Shown: positions 46,176 to 54,609 of the stretch, piece after piece
Position numbering within the stretch: the first letter of the stretch is position 1
Layout of the letters: every line of letters begins with the position of its first letter
Assembly (NCBI GenBank): GCA_014655195.1
Contig: BNBH01000001.1
Coordinates: 1 to 64,000, forward strand
Length of the DNA: 64,000 nt
From: Streptomyces cellulosae
GTDB taxonomy: Bacteria > Actinomycetota > Actinomycetes > Streptomycetales > Streptomycetaceae
Direction of reading: 5' to 3'
Notes under the pieces: generated by a model
What the model saw: the letters and a program-made list of their open reading frames with translations, nothing else
Databases searched by the model: none
What the model was told of the DNA's origin: nothing
Translations under genes and position numbers: made by a program

Positions 46176-46220
46176 CACCTGCCGACACCTGCTGACACCT
46201 GCTGACACCTGCTGACACCT
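46171..46220 (+). repeat. five 10-bp tandem repeats between VOC genes
   Basis: Units of GCTGACACCT at 46171, 46181 (one change, GCCGACACCT), 46191, 46201 and 46211, then a degenerate GCTGAGAGCC. The stop codon of VOC gene 1 is the TGA inside the first unit. Each unit carries a TGA, so the array moves no coding sequence. Confidence 0.85.
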
Positions 46221-46260
46221 GCTGAGAGCCTGCCGAGACATGCGAGACATGGAGGAACCG

Positions 46261-46653
46261 ATGGCCCCCGTGGCACGACTGCGCAGTGTCGTCCTGGACT
46301 GCCCCGACCCGAGTGAGCTGGCGGTCTTCTACGCGGCCGTCGCCGGGGGCACGCCCGTGGCGGAGGACGAGGACTGGGTGGTCCTCCAGGTCCCCTCGGG
46401 CCCCCGCCTCGCCTTCCAGCGCGCCCCGGGCTTCACCCCGCCGGCCTGGCCGGCCGCCGACCACGACTCGCAGCAGTTCCATCTCGACTTCGACGCGGGC
46501 GGTACGTGGGAGGAGGTGGACGCGGCGGAGGAGAAGGTGCTGGCGCTGGGGGCGCGGGTGTTGGACCGGGAGGACTACGAGAAGAAGGACTTCCGCGTCT
46601 ACGCCGACCCGGCGGGGCATCCGTTCTGCCTGTGCCGCATCGAACAGCCGTGA
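46261..46653 (+). CDS. VOC family protein 2
   Basis: 130-residue paralogue of the preceding VOC protein, sharing 'VVLDCPDPxxLAxFYA', 'APGFxPPxWPAAD', 'SQQFHLD' and 'FRVYADPAGHPFCLC'. ATG 46261 is preferred because GGAGGAACCG sits directly before it; an in-frame ATG at 46240 lacks a ribosome site. The duplication and the short distance suggest one message and perhaps a hetero-pair, since VOC proteins commonly dimerise. Function unknown. Confidence 0.82.
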   Translation: MAPVARLRSVVLDCPDPSELAVFYAAVAGGTPVAEDEDWVVLQVPSGPRLAFQRAPGFTPPAWPAADHDSQQFHLDFDAGGTWEEVDAAEEKVLALGARVLDREDYEKKDFRVYADPAGHPFCLCRIEQP

Positions 46654-46689
46654 GCGGCGCCCGGGGTGCGGGAGCGGCGGTGCGCTTCC

Positions 46690-47062
46690 GACGCCGGGTG
46701 CGGGCAGTCGGTGGCCGATCGCGCAGTTCCCCGCGCCCCTGAGGCGTGCTGCCGCCGCCGGCGCCTCCCCCGCAGGGGCAGCGGCACCCGCCAACGCCGG
46801 GCGCGGGCAATCCGTGGCCGACCGCGCAGTTCCCCGCGCCCCTGAGGCGTGCTGCCGCCGCCGGCGCCTCCCCCGCAGGGGCAGCGGCACCCGCCAACGC
46901 CGGGCGCGGGCAATCCGTGGCCGACCGCGCAGTTCCCCGCGCCCCTGAGGCGTGCTGCCGCCGCCGGCGCCTCCCCCGCAGGGGCAGCGGCACCCGCCAA
47001 CGCCGGGCGCGGGCAATCCGTGGCCGACCGCGCAGTTCCCCGCGCCCCTGAGGCGTGCCGCT
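46690..47062. repeat. 103-bp sequence in three perfect-looking tandem copies
   Basis: Complete units start at 46741, 46844 and 46947 with GAGGCGTGCTGCCGCC and each ends CAGTTCCCCGCGCCCCT. A partial, diverged unit end lies at 46690-46740 and a partial unit start at 47050-47062. Because 103 is not a multiple of three, each copy reads in a new frame, so this is not protein-coding. The CGCGCAGTTCCCCGCGCCCCTGAG module also occurs at 47227-47250, 56217-56240 and 56369-56392. Confidence 0.85.
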
Positions 47063-47103
47063 GCGGCCCCTGCAAGCGCCCCACCGCCCGGCAGACCTAC
47101 TGC

Positions 47104-47260
47104 CCGCCACAGCTGCGGGCAGTCGTGCCTCCCCCAGTGCCTTCAAGGCTCTGGGAGGTACCCCCAGGGCGGCACGGGTGGCAGCGGCACCCTTGCGACG
47201 CCGGGTGCGGGACGTCCGTGGCTGGTCGCGCGGTTCCCCGCGCCCCTGAGGGCGCCTCCG
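47104..47260. repeat. dispersed intergenic repeat, copy B
   Basis: Carries CTGCGGGCAGTCGTGCCTCC, the GTGCCTTCAAGGCTCTGGGA stretch and GGTACCCCCAGGGCGGC, the inverted form of the element at 23590-23715, followed by another GCGCGGTTCCCCGCGCCCCTGAG module. It fills the gap between converging VOC 2 and dipeptidase-like genes. Confidence 0.65.
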
Positions 47261-47305
47261 CTGACGCGCCCTCAGGGGCAGCGGTACGCGCTTCCGGAGG
47301 GCGCG

Positions 47306-48433
47306 TCAGCCGTCGAGGGCTGTGATCGTCGCCGTCGACGGCTTGCGGCGTTGCTGGGCCGTGTGGGCCGTGAAGGTGGCCGCCCGGAGGACGCGTTGGA
47401 CGTTGCCCCAGGTCAGGAGGGCCACGTCGGACTCCTCCCAGCCGCGGCGGAGGAGTTCCGCGATCAGGCGGGGATAGCAGGACGGGTCGCGCAGCTCCTG
47501 CGGATGCGCGCTGCCCGTGTCGTACGTGCCGGACAGGCCCACGCAGTCCGGGCCGGCGAGGGCACGGACGCGGTCGAGGTGGTCGGCGACGTCGCGGACG
47601 GTCGGGCCGGCCTGCTCGGCCGTGAGCGGCACCAGGCACAGCCCCTTCGCCTCCCCCACCGCGGCCAGCAGGTCGTCGGACAGGTTCGCCGGATGCGGAC
47701 GCAGATCGCGGGCGCCGGAGCGGGTGAAGAGGACCGGCGCCTTGGAGACCACGAGGGCCCGGCGGATCGTGGCGGCGGAGGCGTAGGAGAGGTCGGCGAC
47801 CATGCCGAGCCGGTTCATCTCCCGCACGACCTCCTCGCCGAAGCGGGTCAGCCCGGCCGGGCCCGCCCAGGAGGTGCCGGCGAGGGTGAGCACCCGGACG
47901 CCGAGGGCGTGCAGGGAGCGCAGGACGCTCAGTGAGTCGCCGAGGGCGGGTGCGCCGGCGGGTCCGAACAGCACGGCGACCCGGCCGCAGTTGCGGGCGT
48001 CGACGACCTCCCCGGCGGTGCGGGCGGGCCGCAGCCCCGCCTCGTGGGCGGCGACGACCCCCCGCGCCAGGTCCAGCAGCTCCAGGGTCGTGGCGAGCGC
48101 CCGTTCGCCGTCGTGGCCGTCGGGCAGGTGCAGCGACCAGAACACCGCGCCGACCTGCCCCTGACGCAGCCGCGGCAGGTCCGCGTCGACGGCGGACTCC
48201 CCGAGGTCGAGGTCGTACCAGGGCAGTCCGCGCAGCGTCCACGGCAGGCCGCTGTAGCCGTCGCAGACGGGGTGGGCGGCGAGGACGGCCCGCGCGCGGT
48301 CGAGGGGGGCGTCGTCCGGGTCGGAGACGGGCCGGTACTCCTCCGGCCCGACGACCACCGCCTCCTGGGGGTACGGCTCGTCGGCGCGGCCCACCTCGGC
48401 GGCGGTGTGCAGGTCGTCCTGGAGATCGGCCAT
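47306..48433 (-). CDS. dipeptidase-family pseudoenzyme
   Basis: 375-residue member of the membrane (renal) dipeptidase family that has lost the metal site. Set against its neighbour at 48559, the HxD motif DGHNDLPW is DGYSGLPW (Y60, G62). The bridging Glu of MGAEGG is FGPAGA (A159). The two His of VDLSHVA and FSHSSA are ADLSYAS (Y217) and FTRSGA (R238), and the Asp of GGDYDG is SGTYDT (T303). The overall barrel sequence, including '[11 protein letters not shown]' and '[14 protein letters not shown]', is kept, so the gene is under selection for something other than dipeptide hydrolysis. It has an extra ~35 N-terminal residues. ATG 48433 follows GGAGC. Possible partner or regulator of the active paralogue. 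Confidence 0.88.
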   Translation of the reverse strand: MADLQDDLHTAAEVGRADEPYPQEAVVVGPEEYRPVSDPDDAPLDRARAVLAAHPVCDGYSGLPWTLRGLPWYDLDLGESAVDADLPRLRQGQVGAVFWSLHLPDGHDGERALATTLELLDLARGVVAAHEAGLRPARTAGEVVDARNCGRVAVLFGPAGAPALGDSLSVLRSLHALGVRVLTLAGTSWAGPAGLTRFGEEVVREMNRLGMVADLSYASAATIRRALVVSKAPVLFTRSGARDLRPHPANLSDDLLAAVGEAKGLCLVPLTAEQAGPTVRDVADHLDRVRALAGPDCVGLSGTYDTGSAHPQELRDPSCYPRLIAELLRRGWEESDVALLTWGNVQRVLRAATFTAHTAQQRRKPSTATITALDG

Positions 48434-48558
48434 AACGGGGCTCCGTACGTCGTGACCTCGGGCGGTACGGTCACGGTCGCACGGAGCACCCTCAAGCTTC
48501 CTGGTGAACGCGGCGTTCGGGGTAAGCGGACGCCCGGCCCCCGCGCCGCGTCCGCCGG

Positions 48559-49755
48559 TCAGCCGTCCAGCGCCTCGATGGTGGCGTTGGACGGCGCGCG
48601 CGTGGCGCGCAGGTCACGGGCCACGTCCTCGGCCGCGCCCAGCACCCGCACCGCGTTCTGCCAGGTCAGCTTGGCGAGGTCGGCGCGGGACCAGCCGCGG
48701 TCCAGCAGCTCGGCGATCAGCCGGGGGTAGCCGGAGACGTCGTTCAGCCCGTCGGGGGTGAAGGCCGTGCCGTCGTAGTCGCCGCCGATGCCGATGTGGT
48801 CGACGCCGGCGACCTCGCGCATGTGGTCGAGGTGGTCGGCGACCGTGGCCACCGTGGCGACGGGCCGCGGGCGGCTCTCCTCGAAGGCGCGGTGCAGCTT
48901 CATCGCCTCGGGGCTGGTGTCGAGGTGGTGGAAGCCGTGCGCGCGCAGGTTCTCGTCGGCGGCAGTCGTCCAGTCCACGGCGGCCTGGAGGACGAACTTC
49001 GGCACGAACGTCACCATCGCGACGCCGCCGTTGGCGGGCAGCCGCTCCAGCACGTCGTCGGGGATGTTGCGCGGGTGGTCGCAGACCGCGCGGGCCGAGG
49101 AGTGGGAGAAGATCACCGGCGCGGTGCTGGTGTCCAGCGCGTCCCGCATGGTCGTGGCGGCGACGTGGGAGAGGTCGACCAGCATGCCGAGCCGGTTCAT
49201 CTCCCGCACCACCTCGCGGCCGAACGCGGACAGTCCGCCCACGCCGGGCTCGTCGGTCGCCGAGTCGGCCCACGCCACGTTGAAGTTGTGGGTGAGGGTC
49301 AGATAGCGCACCCCGAGCTCGTACAACCCCCGCAGCGTGCCGAGGGAGTCGGCGATGGAGTGGCCGCCCTCCGCGCCCATGAGGGAGGCGATACGGCCCT
49401 CCCGGCGCGCGGCCTCCATGTCGGCGGCGGTCAGCGCGGGTGCCAGGTCCCGCGGGTGACGGTCGATCAACTGCCGTACGCAGTCGATCTGTTCCAGCGT
49501 GGCCGGCACCGGGTCGGGGGCGTCGGCGCGCACGTACACCGACCAGAACTGCGCGCCGACGCCGCCGGCGCGCAACCGGGGGATGTCGGTGTGCAGATGG
49601 GCGGACTGGTCGCCGGCGATGTCGCGGGCGCCGAGGTCGTAGGAGACCTGTTCGCGCAGCGCCCAGGGCAGGTCGTTGTGCCCGTCGACGACGGGGAACT
49701 CGGCGAGCAGCGCGCGGGCGTCGTCCAGGGAGGTCATGCCGTCCACCCCGCTCAC
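48559..49755 (-). CDS. membrane-dipeptidase family enzyme (zinc dipeptidase)
   Basis: 398-residue TIM-barrel metallopeptidase cleaving dipeptides, in some cases D-amino-acid containing ones. All usual ligands are present: H26 and D28 (DGHNDLPW), bridging E129 (MGAEGG), H197 (VDLSHVA), H218 (FSHSSAR) and D326 (GGDYDG). No signal peptide, so likely cytosolic, unlike mammalian enzymes. GTG 49755 overlaps the purE stop (GTGA, 49752-49755), which couples its translation to purE. An inner ATG 18 bp downstream is an alternative start. Confidence 0.92.
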   Translation of the reverse strand: MSGVDGMTSLDDARALLAEFPVVDGHNDLPWALREQVSYDLGARDIAGDQSAHLHTDIPRLRAGGVGAQFWSVYVRADAPDPVPATLEQIDCVRQLIDRHPRDLAPALTAADMEAARREGRIASLMGAEGGHSIADSLGTLRGLYELGVRYLTLTHNFNVAWADSATDEPGVGGLSAFGREVVREMNRLGMLVDLSHVAATTMRDALDTSTAPVIFSHSSARAVCDHPRNIPDDVLERLPANGGVAMVTFVPKFVLQAAVDWTTAADENLRAHGFHHLDTSPEAMKLHRAFEESRPRPVATVATVADHLDHMREVAGVDHIGIGGDYDGTAFTPDGLNDVSGYPRLIAELLDRGWSRADLAKLTWQNAVRVLGAAEDVARDLRATRAPSNATIEALDG

Positions 49756-50276
49756 TTGCCGAAGCCGAAACCGGCGCCGGAACCCTCGGCCTTGGCGCGC
49801 AGCCGCTTGCCCTTCTCGGCCGCCTGGTCGTTCAGCTCCTGCTGGAAGTCCCGCATGCGGCCGCGCAGTTCCTCGTCGTGGGCGGCGAGGACACGGGCCG
49901 CGAGCAGGCCCGCGTTGCGCGCGCCGGCGACGGAGACGGTGGCGACCGGGACGCCGGCCGGCATCTGCACGATGGACAGCAGCGAGTCCATGCCGTCGAG
50001 GTACTTGAGCGGCACGGGCACGCCGATGACGGGCAGCGGGGTCACCGAGGCGAGCATGCCGGGCAGATGGGCGGCGCCGCCCGCGCCCGCGATGATCACC
50101 TTGAGCCCGCGGTCCGCGGCCTGCTCGCCGTACGTGATCATCTCGCGGGGCATGCGGTGCGCGGAGACGACGTCGACCTCGTAGGCGATCTCGAACTCGT
50201 CGAGGGCCTTGGCCGCCGCCTCCATGACGGGCCAGTCGGAGTCGGACCCCATGACGATGCCAACGACAGGGCTCAT
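49752..50276 (-). CDS. purE: N5-carboxyaminoimidazole ribonucleotide mutase
   Basis: 174-residue class I PurE, converting N5-CAIR to CAIR in de novo purine synthesis. The N-terminal '[21 protein letters not shown]' contains the GSxSD phosphate/CO2-site motif; '[11 protein letters not shown]' has the catalytic His region, and '[16 protein letters not shown]' the conserved loop. Start ATG 50276 overlaps the purK stop (ATGA) and GAGAGGA lies within purK. The C-terminal Lys/Gly tail is variable. Confidence 0.97.
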   Translation of the reverse strand: MSPVVGIVMGSDSDWPVMEAAAKALDEFEIAYEVDVVSAHRMPREMITYGEQAADRGLKVIIAGAGGAAHLPGMLASVTPLPVIGVPVPLKYLDGMDSLLSIVQMPAGVPVATVSVAGARNAGLLAARVLAAHDEELRGRMRDFQQELNDQAAEKGKRLRAKAEGSGAGFGFGK

Positions 50277-51412
50277 TCGGTGATCGTTCCTCTCAGGTAG
50301 CCGGCTGCGTGACGGGCGCGCTCCAGCACGTCGTCCAGGTCGTCGCCGTAGGTGTTCACGTGACCGACCTTGCGGCCGGGCTTCACGTCCTTGCCGTACA
50401 TGTGGATCTTCAGCTGGGGGTCGCGCGCCATGCAGTGCAGGTACGCCGAGTACATGTCCGGGTAGTCGCCGCCGAGGACGTTGACCATGACCGTCCACTT
50501 GACGCGCGGGCGCGGGTCGCCGAGCGGGAGGTCGAGGACGGCGCGGACGTGGTTGGCGAACTGCGAGGTGATCGCGCCGTCCTGGCTCCAGTGGCCGGAG
50601 TTGTGCGGGCGCATCGCGAGCTCGTTGACGAGGACGCGGCCGTCGCGGGTCTGGAACAGCTCCACCGCGAGGTGGCCGACCACGCCCAGCTCCTTGGCGA
50701 TGGTCAGGGCCATCTCCTCGGCCTTCAGCGCCAGCTCCTCGTCGAGGTCGGGCGCGGGCGCGATCACGGTGTCGCACACGCCGTTGACCTGCCGCGACTC
50801 CACGACCGGGTAGGCGACGGCCTGGCCGTGCGGGGAGCGGACCACGTTGGCGGCCAGCTCGCGCACGAAGTCGACCTTCTCCTCGGCGAGCACGGGCACC
50901 CCGGCCTTGAACGGCTCGGCGGCCTCCGCCTCGGAGTCCACGACCCACACGCCCTTGCCGTCGTAGCCGCCGCGCACGGTCTTCAGGACGACGGGGAATC
51001 CGTCGCCCTCCGCCGCGAACGCGGCCACATCGGCCGGATCCGACACGATGCGGTGGCGCGGGCAGGGGATGCCGATCGCGTCGAGCTTCGCGCGCATCAC
51101 ACCCTTGTCCTGGGCGTGCACCAGCGCCTCGGGCCCGGGGCGGACGGGCACGCCGTCGGCCTCCAGGGCCCGCAGGTGCTCGGTGGGCACGTGCTCGTGG
51201 TCGAAGGTGATCACGTCGCAGCCGCGCGCGAAGTCGCGCAGTGTGTCCAGGTCGCGGTAGTCGCCGACGACGACGTCGCCCACCACCTGGGCCGCGGAAT
51301 CCTGCGGGGTGTCACTGAGGAGCTTGAACCTGATGCCGAGCGGGATGCCCGCCTCGTGTGTCATACGAGCGAGCTGACCGCCGCCGACCATGCCGACTAC
51401 CGGGAACGTCAC
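50273..51412 (-). CDS. purK: 5-(carboxyamino)imidazole ribonucleotide synthase
   Basis: 379-residue ATP-grasp enzyme making N5-CAIR from AIR, bicarbonate and ATP. The N-terminal '[13 protein letters not shown]' is the nucleotide-like loop; '[17 protein letters not shown]' is the ATP-grasp glycine loop, and '[14 protein letters not shown]' the metal-binding segment. GTG 51412 has no clear ribosome site, but a -10-like TACCCT lies 6 bp upstream, so the transcript may be leaderless. First gene of purK-purE-dipeptidase, all with four-base overlaps. Confidence 0.96.
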   Translation of the reverse strand: MTFPVVGMVGGGQLARMTHEAGIPLGIRFKLLSDTPQDSAAQVVGDVVVGDYRDLDTLRDFARGCDVITFDHEHVPTEHLRALEADGVPVRPGPEALVHAQDKGVMRAKLDAIGIPCPRHRIVSDPADVAAFAAEGDGFPVVLKTVRGGYDGKGVWVVDSEAEAAEPFKAGVPVLAEEKVDFVRELAANVVRSPHGQAVAYPVVESRQVNGVCDTVIAPAPDLDEELALKAEEMALTIAKELGVVGHLAVELFQTRDGRVLVNELAMRPHNSGHWSQDGAITSQFANHVRAVLDLPLGDPRPRVKWTVMVNVLGGDYPDMYSAYLHCMARDPQLKIHMYGKDVKPGRKVGHVNTYGDDLDDVLERARHAAGYLRGTITE

Positions 51413-51576
51413 GACCCCAGGGTATCCGCCCACGCCAGGGTGGCCGATTCCCGCCCGTCCCCCGGGACGGACGGGGCACATGGTGCCGGTGCGACGCGTC
51501 GTCCGCAGGAAGATCGCGCGTGCGGGTGGTTAGCATGGCGGAGTTGACGCACTCGACCGACGGGAGCCTGTGGGCG

Positions 51577-52071
51577 ATGGAACAAGGTTCCTCGGGGCTT
51601 CGACGGCTCTTCCGCGAAGTGGCCAAGTTCGGCGCGGTGGGGGGAGCCGGGGTTCTGGTCAACCTCGGTGTGTTCAACCTGGTCCGTCAGGCGACCGACC
51701 TCCAGGTGGTGCGCGCGAGCGTCATCGCCACCGTGGTCGCGATCGTCTTCAACTACGTCGGCTTCCGGTACTTCACCTACCGTGACCGCGACAAGTCCCG
51801 CCGCACCCGCGAGATGTCGCTGTTCCTGCTGTTCAGCGTCATCGGCCTGGTGATCGAGAACGGCGTGCTCTACACGGCGACGTACGGTTTCGGCTGGGAC
51901 AGCTCCCTGCAGAGCAACATCTTCAAGTTCCTCGGCATCGGCATCGCGACCCTGTTCCGCTTCTGGTCCTACCGCTCGTGGGTGTTCCGCGCCCTGCCGG
52001 TGCGGGAGGAGCCCGTGGCGGGCGGCGGCTCCACGGTCGCCGGGGAGCGTCCCCGGCAGCGCGTGCCGTAA
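51577..52071 (+). CDS. GtrA family membrane protein
   Basis: 164-residue protein with four membrane helices in the GtrA pattern: 'FGAVGGAGVLVNLGVFNLV' first, 'ATVVAIVFNYVGFRYFTY' next, then two more. GtrA-type proteins are thought to move lipid-linked sugars across the membrane for cell-surface glycosylation. ATG 51577 was chosen because GGGAG precedes it; an in-frame ATG at 51535 falls inside a -10-like TAGCAT. It diverges from purK, as in mycobacteria (Rv3276c-Rv3277). Confidence 0.85.
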   Translation: MEQGSSGLRRLFREVAKFGAVGGAGVLVNLGVFNLVRQATDLQVVRASVIATVVAIVFNYVGFRYFTYRDRDKSRRTREMSLFLLFSVIGLVIENGVLYTATYGFGWDSSLQSNIFKFLGIGIATLFRFWSYRSWVFRALPVREEPVAGGGSTVAGERPRQRVP

Positions 52072-52104
52072 CGGCCCCTTCTCGTCGTCCGGCCGCCGCG
52101 CCTC

Positions 52105-53379
52105 TCAGCGCACCGTCCTGCCGGACTCCTCGCCGGGGTCCTTCCGCGGGGGCGTGCGGGACAGGAACAGGCCGAACACGGGCGGCTTGGCCTGGAGCAT
52201 CTCCAGACGGCCGCCGTCCGCCTCCGCGAGGTCGCGGGCGACGGCCAGGCCGATCCCGGTGGAGTTGCGGCCGCTGATCGCCCGCTCGAAGATCCGCGAC
52301 CCCAGTTCGGCGGGCACGCCCGGACCCTCGTCGGTGACCTCCACGACGACCTGGTTGCCGGTGACGCGGGTGCGCAGCGCGACCGTGCCGCCGCCGTGCA
52401 TCAGCGAGTTCTCGATCAGCGCGGCCAGCACCTGGGCGACCGCGCCCGGGGTGCCCACGGCGCGCAGGTTCCGCTTGCCGGAGGTCACGATGGCCCGGCC
52501 GGCGCTGCGGTAGGCGGGGCGCCACTCGGCGAGCTGCTGCTTGATCACCTCGTCGAGGTCGAAGGTGACGGCGGAGCCCGTGCGCGGGTCGCGGGAGTTG
52601 GTCAGCAGCCGCTCCACCACGTCCGTCAGCCGCTCCACCTGCGCGAGCGCGATCGTCGCCTCCTCCTTCACCGTGTCCGGGTCGTCGGTCACGGTGATCT
52701 CCTCCAGCCGCATCGACAGCGCGGTGAGCGGGGTGCGCAGCTGGTGGGAGGCGTCGGCGGCGAGCCGCCGCTCGGCGGTGAGCATGCGCGCGATGCGCTC
52801 GGCGGAGGCGTCCAGCACGTCGGCGACCCGGTCCAGCTCGGGGACGCCGTAGCGGCGGTGGCGGGGGCGCGGGTCGCCGGAGCCGAGGCGCTCGGCGGTC
52901 TCGGCGAGGTCGGTCAGCGGGGAGGCGAGCCGGTTGGCCTGCCGGATCGCGAGCAGCACGGCCGCGATCACCGCGAGCAGCGCCACGAAACCGATGATCA
53001 GCAGGGTGCGGCCGACCTCCTCGGTCACCGAGGAGCGCGGCTCCTGGACGGTGACCGTCTCGCCCTCCTCGCCGGGCGCGGTGGCGCTGATGACGTCGCC
53101 GTCCGGCTTGGAGCCGACCTCGATGGGCGGCTTGCCGGGGATCCGTACGACGGCGTACCGGTCGTCGGGCATCTGGTCGCCGATGATCTCGGCGGTCACT
53201 TTGTCCTCGACGAGCAGGCGGCTGTCGACGATGCTGGCGAGCCGCACCGCCTCGGACTCCACGCGCTCCTTGGCGGTCTCGGTGATGGTGCGGGTCTCGA
53301 CGATCACCAGGGAGACCCCGAAGACGGCGATCACGACGAGGACCACGGCGAGCGTGGACTGGATCAGACGGCGGCGCAT
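52105..53379 (-). CDS. sensor histidine kinase
   Basis: 424-residue membrane kinase. Two membrane helices (about 8-28 and 125-146) enclose a ~95-residue extracellular sensor. A HAMP linker follows (about 147-200), then the HisKA box ASHQLRTPLTAL with phospho-acceptor His 212. The HATPase domain has N-box 'ALIENSLMHGGG' and G-boxes 'DEGPGVP' and 'GIGLAVA'. It lies 35 bp after the response regulator gene on the same strand. The signal is unknown. Confidence 0.93.
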   Translation of the reverse strand: MRRRLIQSTLAVVLVVIAVFGVSLVIVETRTITETAKERVESEAVRLASIVDSRLLVEDKVTAEIIGDQMPDDRYAVVRIPGKPPIEVGSKPDGDVISATAPGEEGETVTVQEPRSSVTEEVGRTLLIIGFVALLAVIAAVLLAIRQANRLASPLTDLAETAERLGSGDPRPRHRRYGVPELDRVADVLDASAERIARMLTAERRLAADASHQLRTPLTALSMRLEEITVTDDPDTVKEEATIALAQVERLTDVVERLLTNSRDPRTGSAVTFDLDEVIKQQLAEWRPAYRSAGRAIVTSGKRNLRAVGTPGAVAQVLAALIENSLMHGGGTVALRTRVTGNQVVVEVTDEGPGVPAELGSRIFERAISGRNSTGIGLAVARDLAEADGGRLEMLQAKPPVFGLFLSRTPPRKDPGEESGRTVR

Positions 53380-53414
53380 GTTCTCTTACCCGGTGGCGGA
53401 ACCCCGGCGGGGGC

Positions 53415-54092
53415 TCAGCTCTTCTCGAAACGGAAGCCCACGCCGCGCACGGTGGCGATGTAACGGGGGTTGGCCGCGTCGTCGCCGAGCTTCTTGCGCA
53501 GCCAGGAGATGTGCATGTCGAGGGTCTTGGTGGAGGACCACCAGGTGGTGTCCCAGACCTCGCGCATCAGCTGGTCGCGGGTGACCACCCGGCCCGCGTC
53601 GCGCACCAGCACCCGCAGCAGGTCGAACTCCTTCGCGGTGAGCTGGAGCTCCTCGTCGCCCATCCACGCGCGGTGCGACTCGACGTCGATGCGCACGCCG
53701 TGGGTGGCGGGCGGCTGCTGCGGCTCGGCGGCGCCGCGCCGCAGCAGGGCCCGGACCCTGGCCAGCAGCTCGGCCAGGCGGAACGGCTTGGTGACGTAGT
53801 CGTCGGCGCCCGCGTCCAGGCCGACGACCGTGTCCACCTCGTCGGCGCGCGCGGTGAGGATCAGCAGGGGGACCGAGTGCCCCTCGGCGCGGAGCCGGCG
53901 GGCGACCTCCAGGCCGTCCATCCCCGGCAGCCCGAGGTCCAGCACGACCAGGTCGACGCCGCCCTGCATTCCGGCGTCCAGGGCGCCGGGTCCGTCCTCA
54001 CGCACCTCGACTTCGTAGCCCTCCCGGCGCAGGGCGCGGGCCAGCGGCTCCGAGATGGACGCGTCGTCCTCGGCGAGCAGTACACGGGTCAT
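53415..54092 (-). CDS. OmpR-family response regulator
   Basis: 225-residue two-domain regulator. Receiver domain (1-118): acidic pocket E8-D9-D10, phospho-acceptor D52 in LVVLDLGLPG, conserved Thr in 'LILTARADE' and Lys in 'YVTKPF'. The C-terminal winged helix (about 130-225) carries 'LTAKEFDLLRVLV' and 'VRGVGFRF'. First gene of the pair with the kinase. The upstream 500-bp region also serves the divergent peptide transporter, a possible target. Confidence 0.95.
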   Translation of the reverse strand: MTRVLLAEDDASISEPLARALRREGYEVEVREDGPGALDAGMQGGVDLVVLDLGLPGMDGLEVARRLRAEGHSVPLLILTARADEVDTVVGLDAGADDYVTKPFRLAELLARVRALLRRGAAEPQQPPATHGVRIDVESHRAWMGDEELQLTAKEFDLLRVLVRDAGRVVTRDQLMREVWDTTWWSSTKTLDMHISWLRKKLGDDAANPRYIATVRGVGFRFEKS

Positions 54093-54609
54093 GCGGATGA
54101 TGGTAGACCCGTGGCCCGAGCCGCAGGGGTGTGATCGCCGGGCTCGGTTCTTACCGGCGTCTCACCCGATTCCCACCTCCCGGCCCTCCGATTCGTACCT
54201 GCGGGTGCGAGGTGCGATGCTGTGCGGACCTTCGAATAGGCGATCACGGTTCCATCGAAACCTGTGATTCGCGTCTCAAGTCCTTCCATATCCGGCAGTG
54301 TCCTGCCGTATGGTGAGTCAACGCCTGTTGCACCACGGGGACCTTTGGCGGCAGTTGACGCTGAGGGTCTCTTTTGTGTGCGGGCCGGCACATGCTGCCG
54401 GTCCCTGAAGGAATGACCTGTGGCCGGGCCTTTGCCGCGCGTGGACGCACGGCGGGGGCGTGGATCCCGGTGGTCGCCGTCCGTCGCTCCGTGATCCGGG
54501 GCGGCACCCCCCAGGCGTGGGGCGGACGGTACGGCCCGCCGGTGCCGGCCAGCCCCCCACCGGGCGCGTACCCGTCTCGCGCGACGCGTCCCGACAGCAA
54601 GGAACGACC
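54093..54609. promoter_or_regulatory. regulator/transporter divergent control region
   Basis: 517 bp between the response regulator and the peptide transporter. CCATATCCGGCAG (54286-54298) and CTGCCGTATGG (54303-54313) make an interrupted palindrome that could be an operator or a small RNA stem. From 54400 onward the sequence is ordinary GC-rich leader with AAGGA before the transporter ATG. No gene is seen. Confidence 0.4.

Noticed and set aside
46746..47325. Open frames repeated in the 103-bp array (starting 46746, 46849, 46952)
   Set aside because: They arise because the repeat unit lacks stops; the frame shifts with every copy and no ribosome site or family sequence is present.
51535..51576. 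ATG 51535 as the start of the GtrA gene
   Set aside because: It lies inside a -10-like TAGCAT and lacks a good ribosome site, while ATG 51577 has GGGAG upstream.
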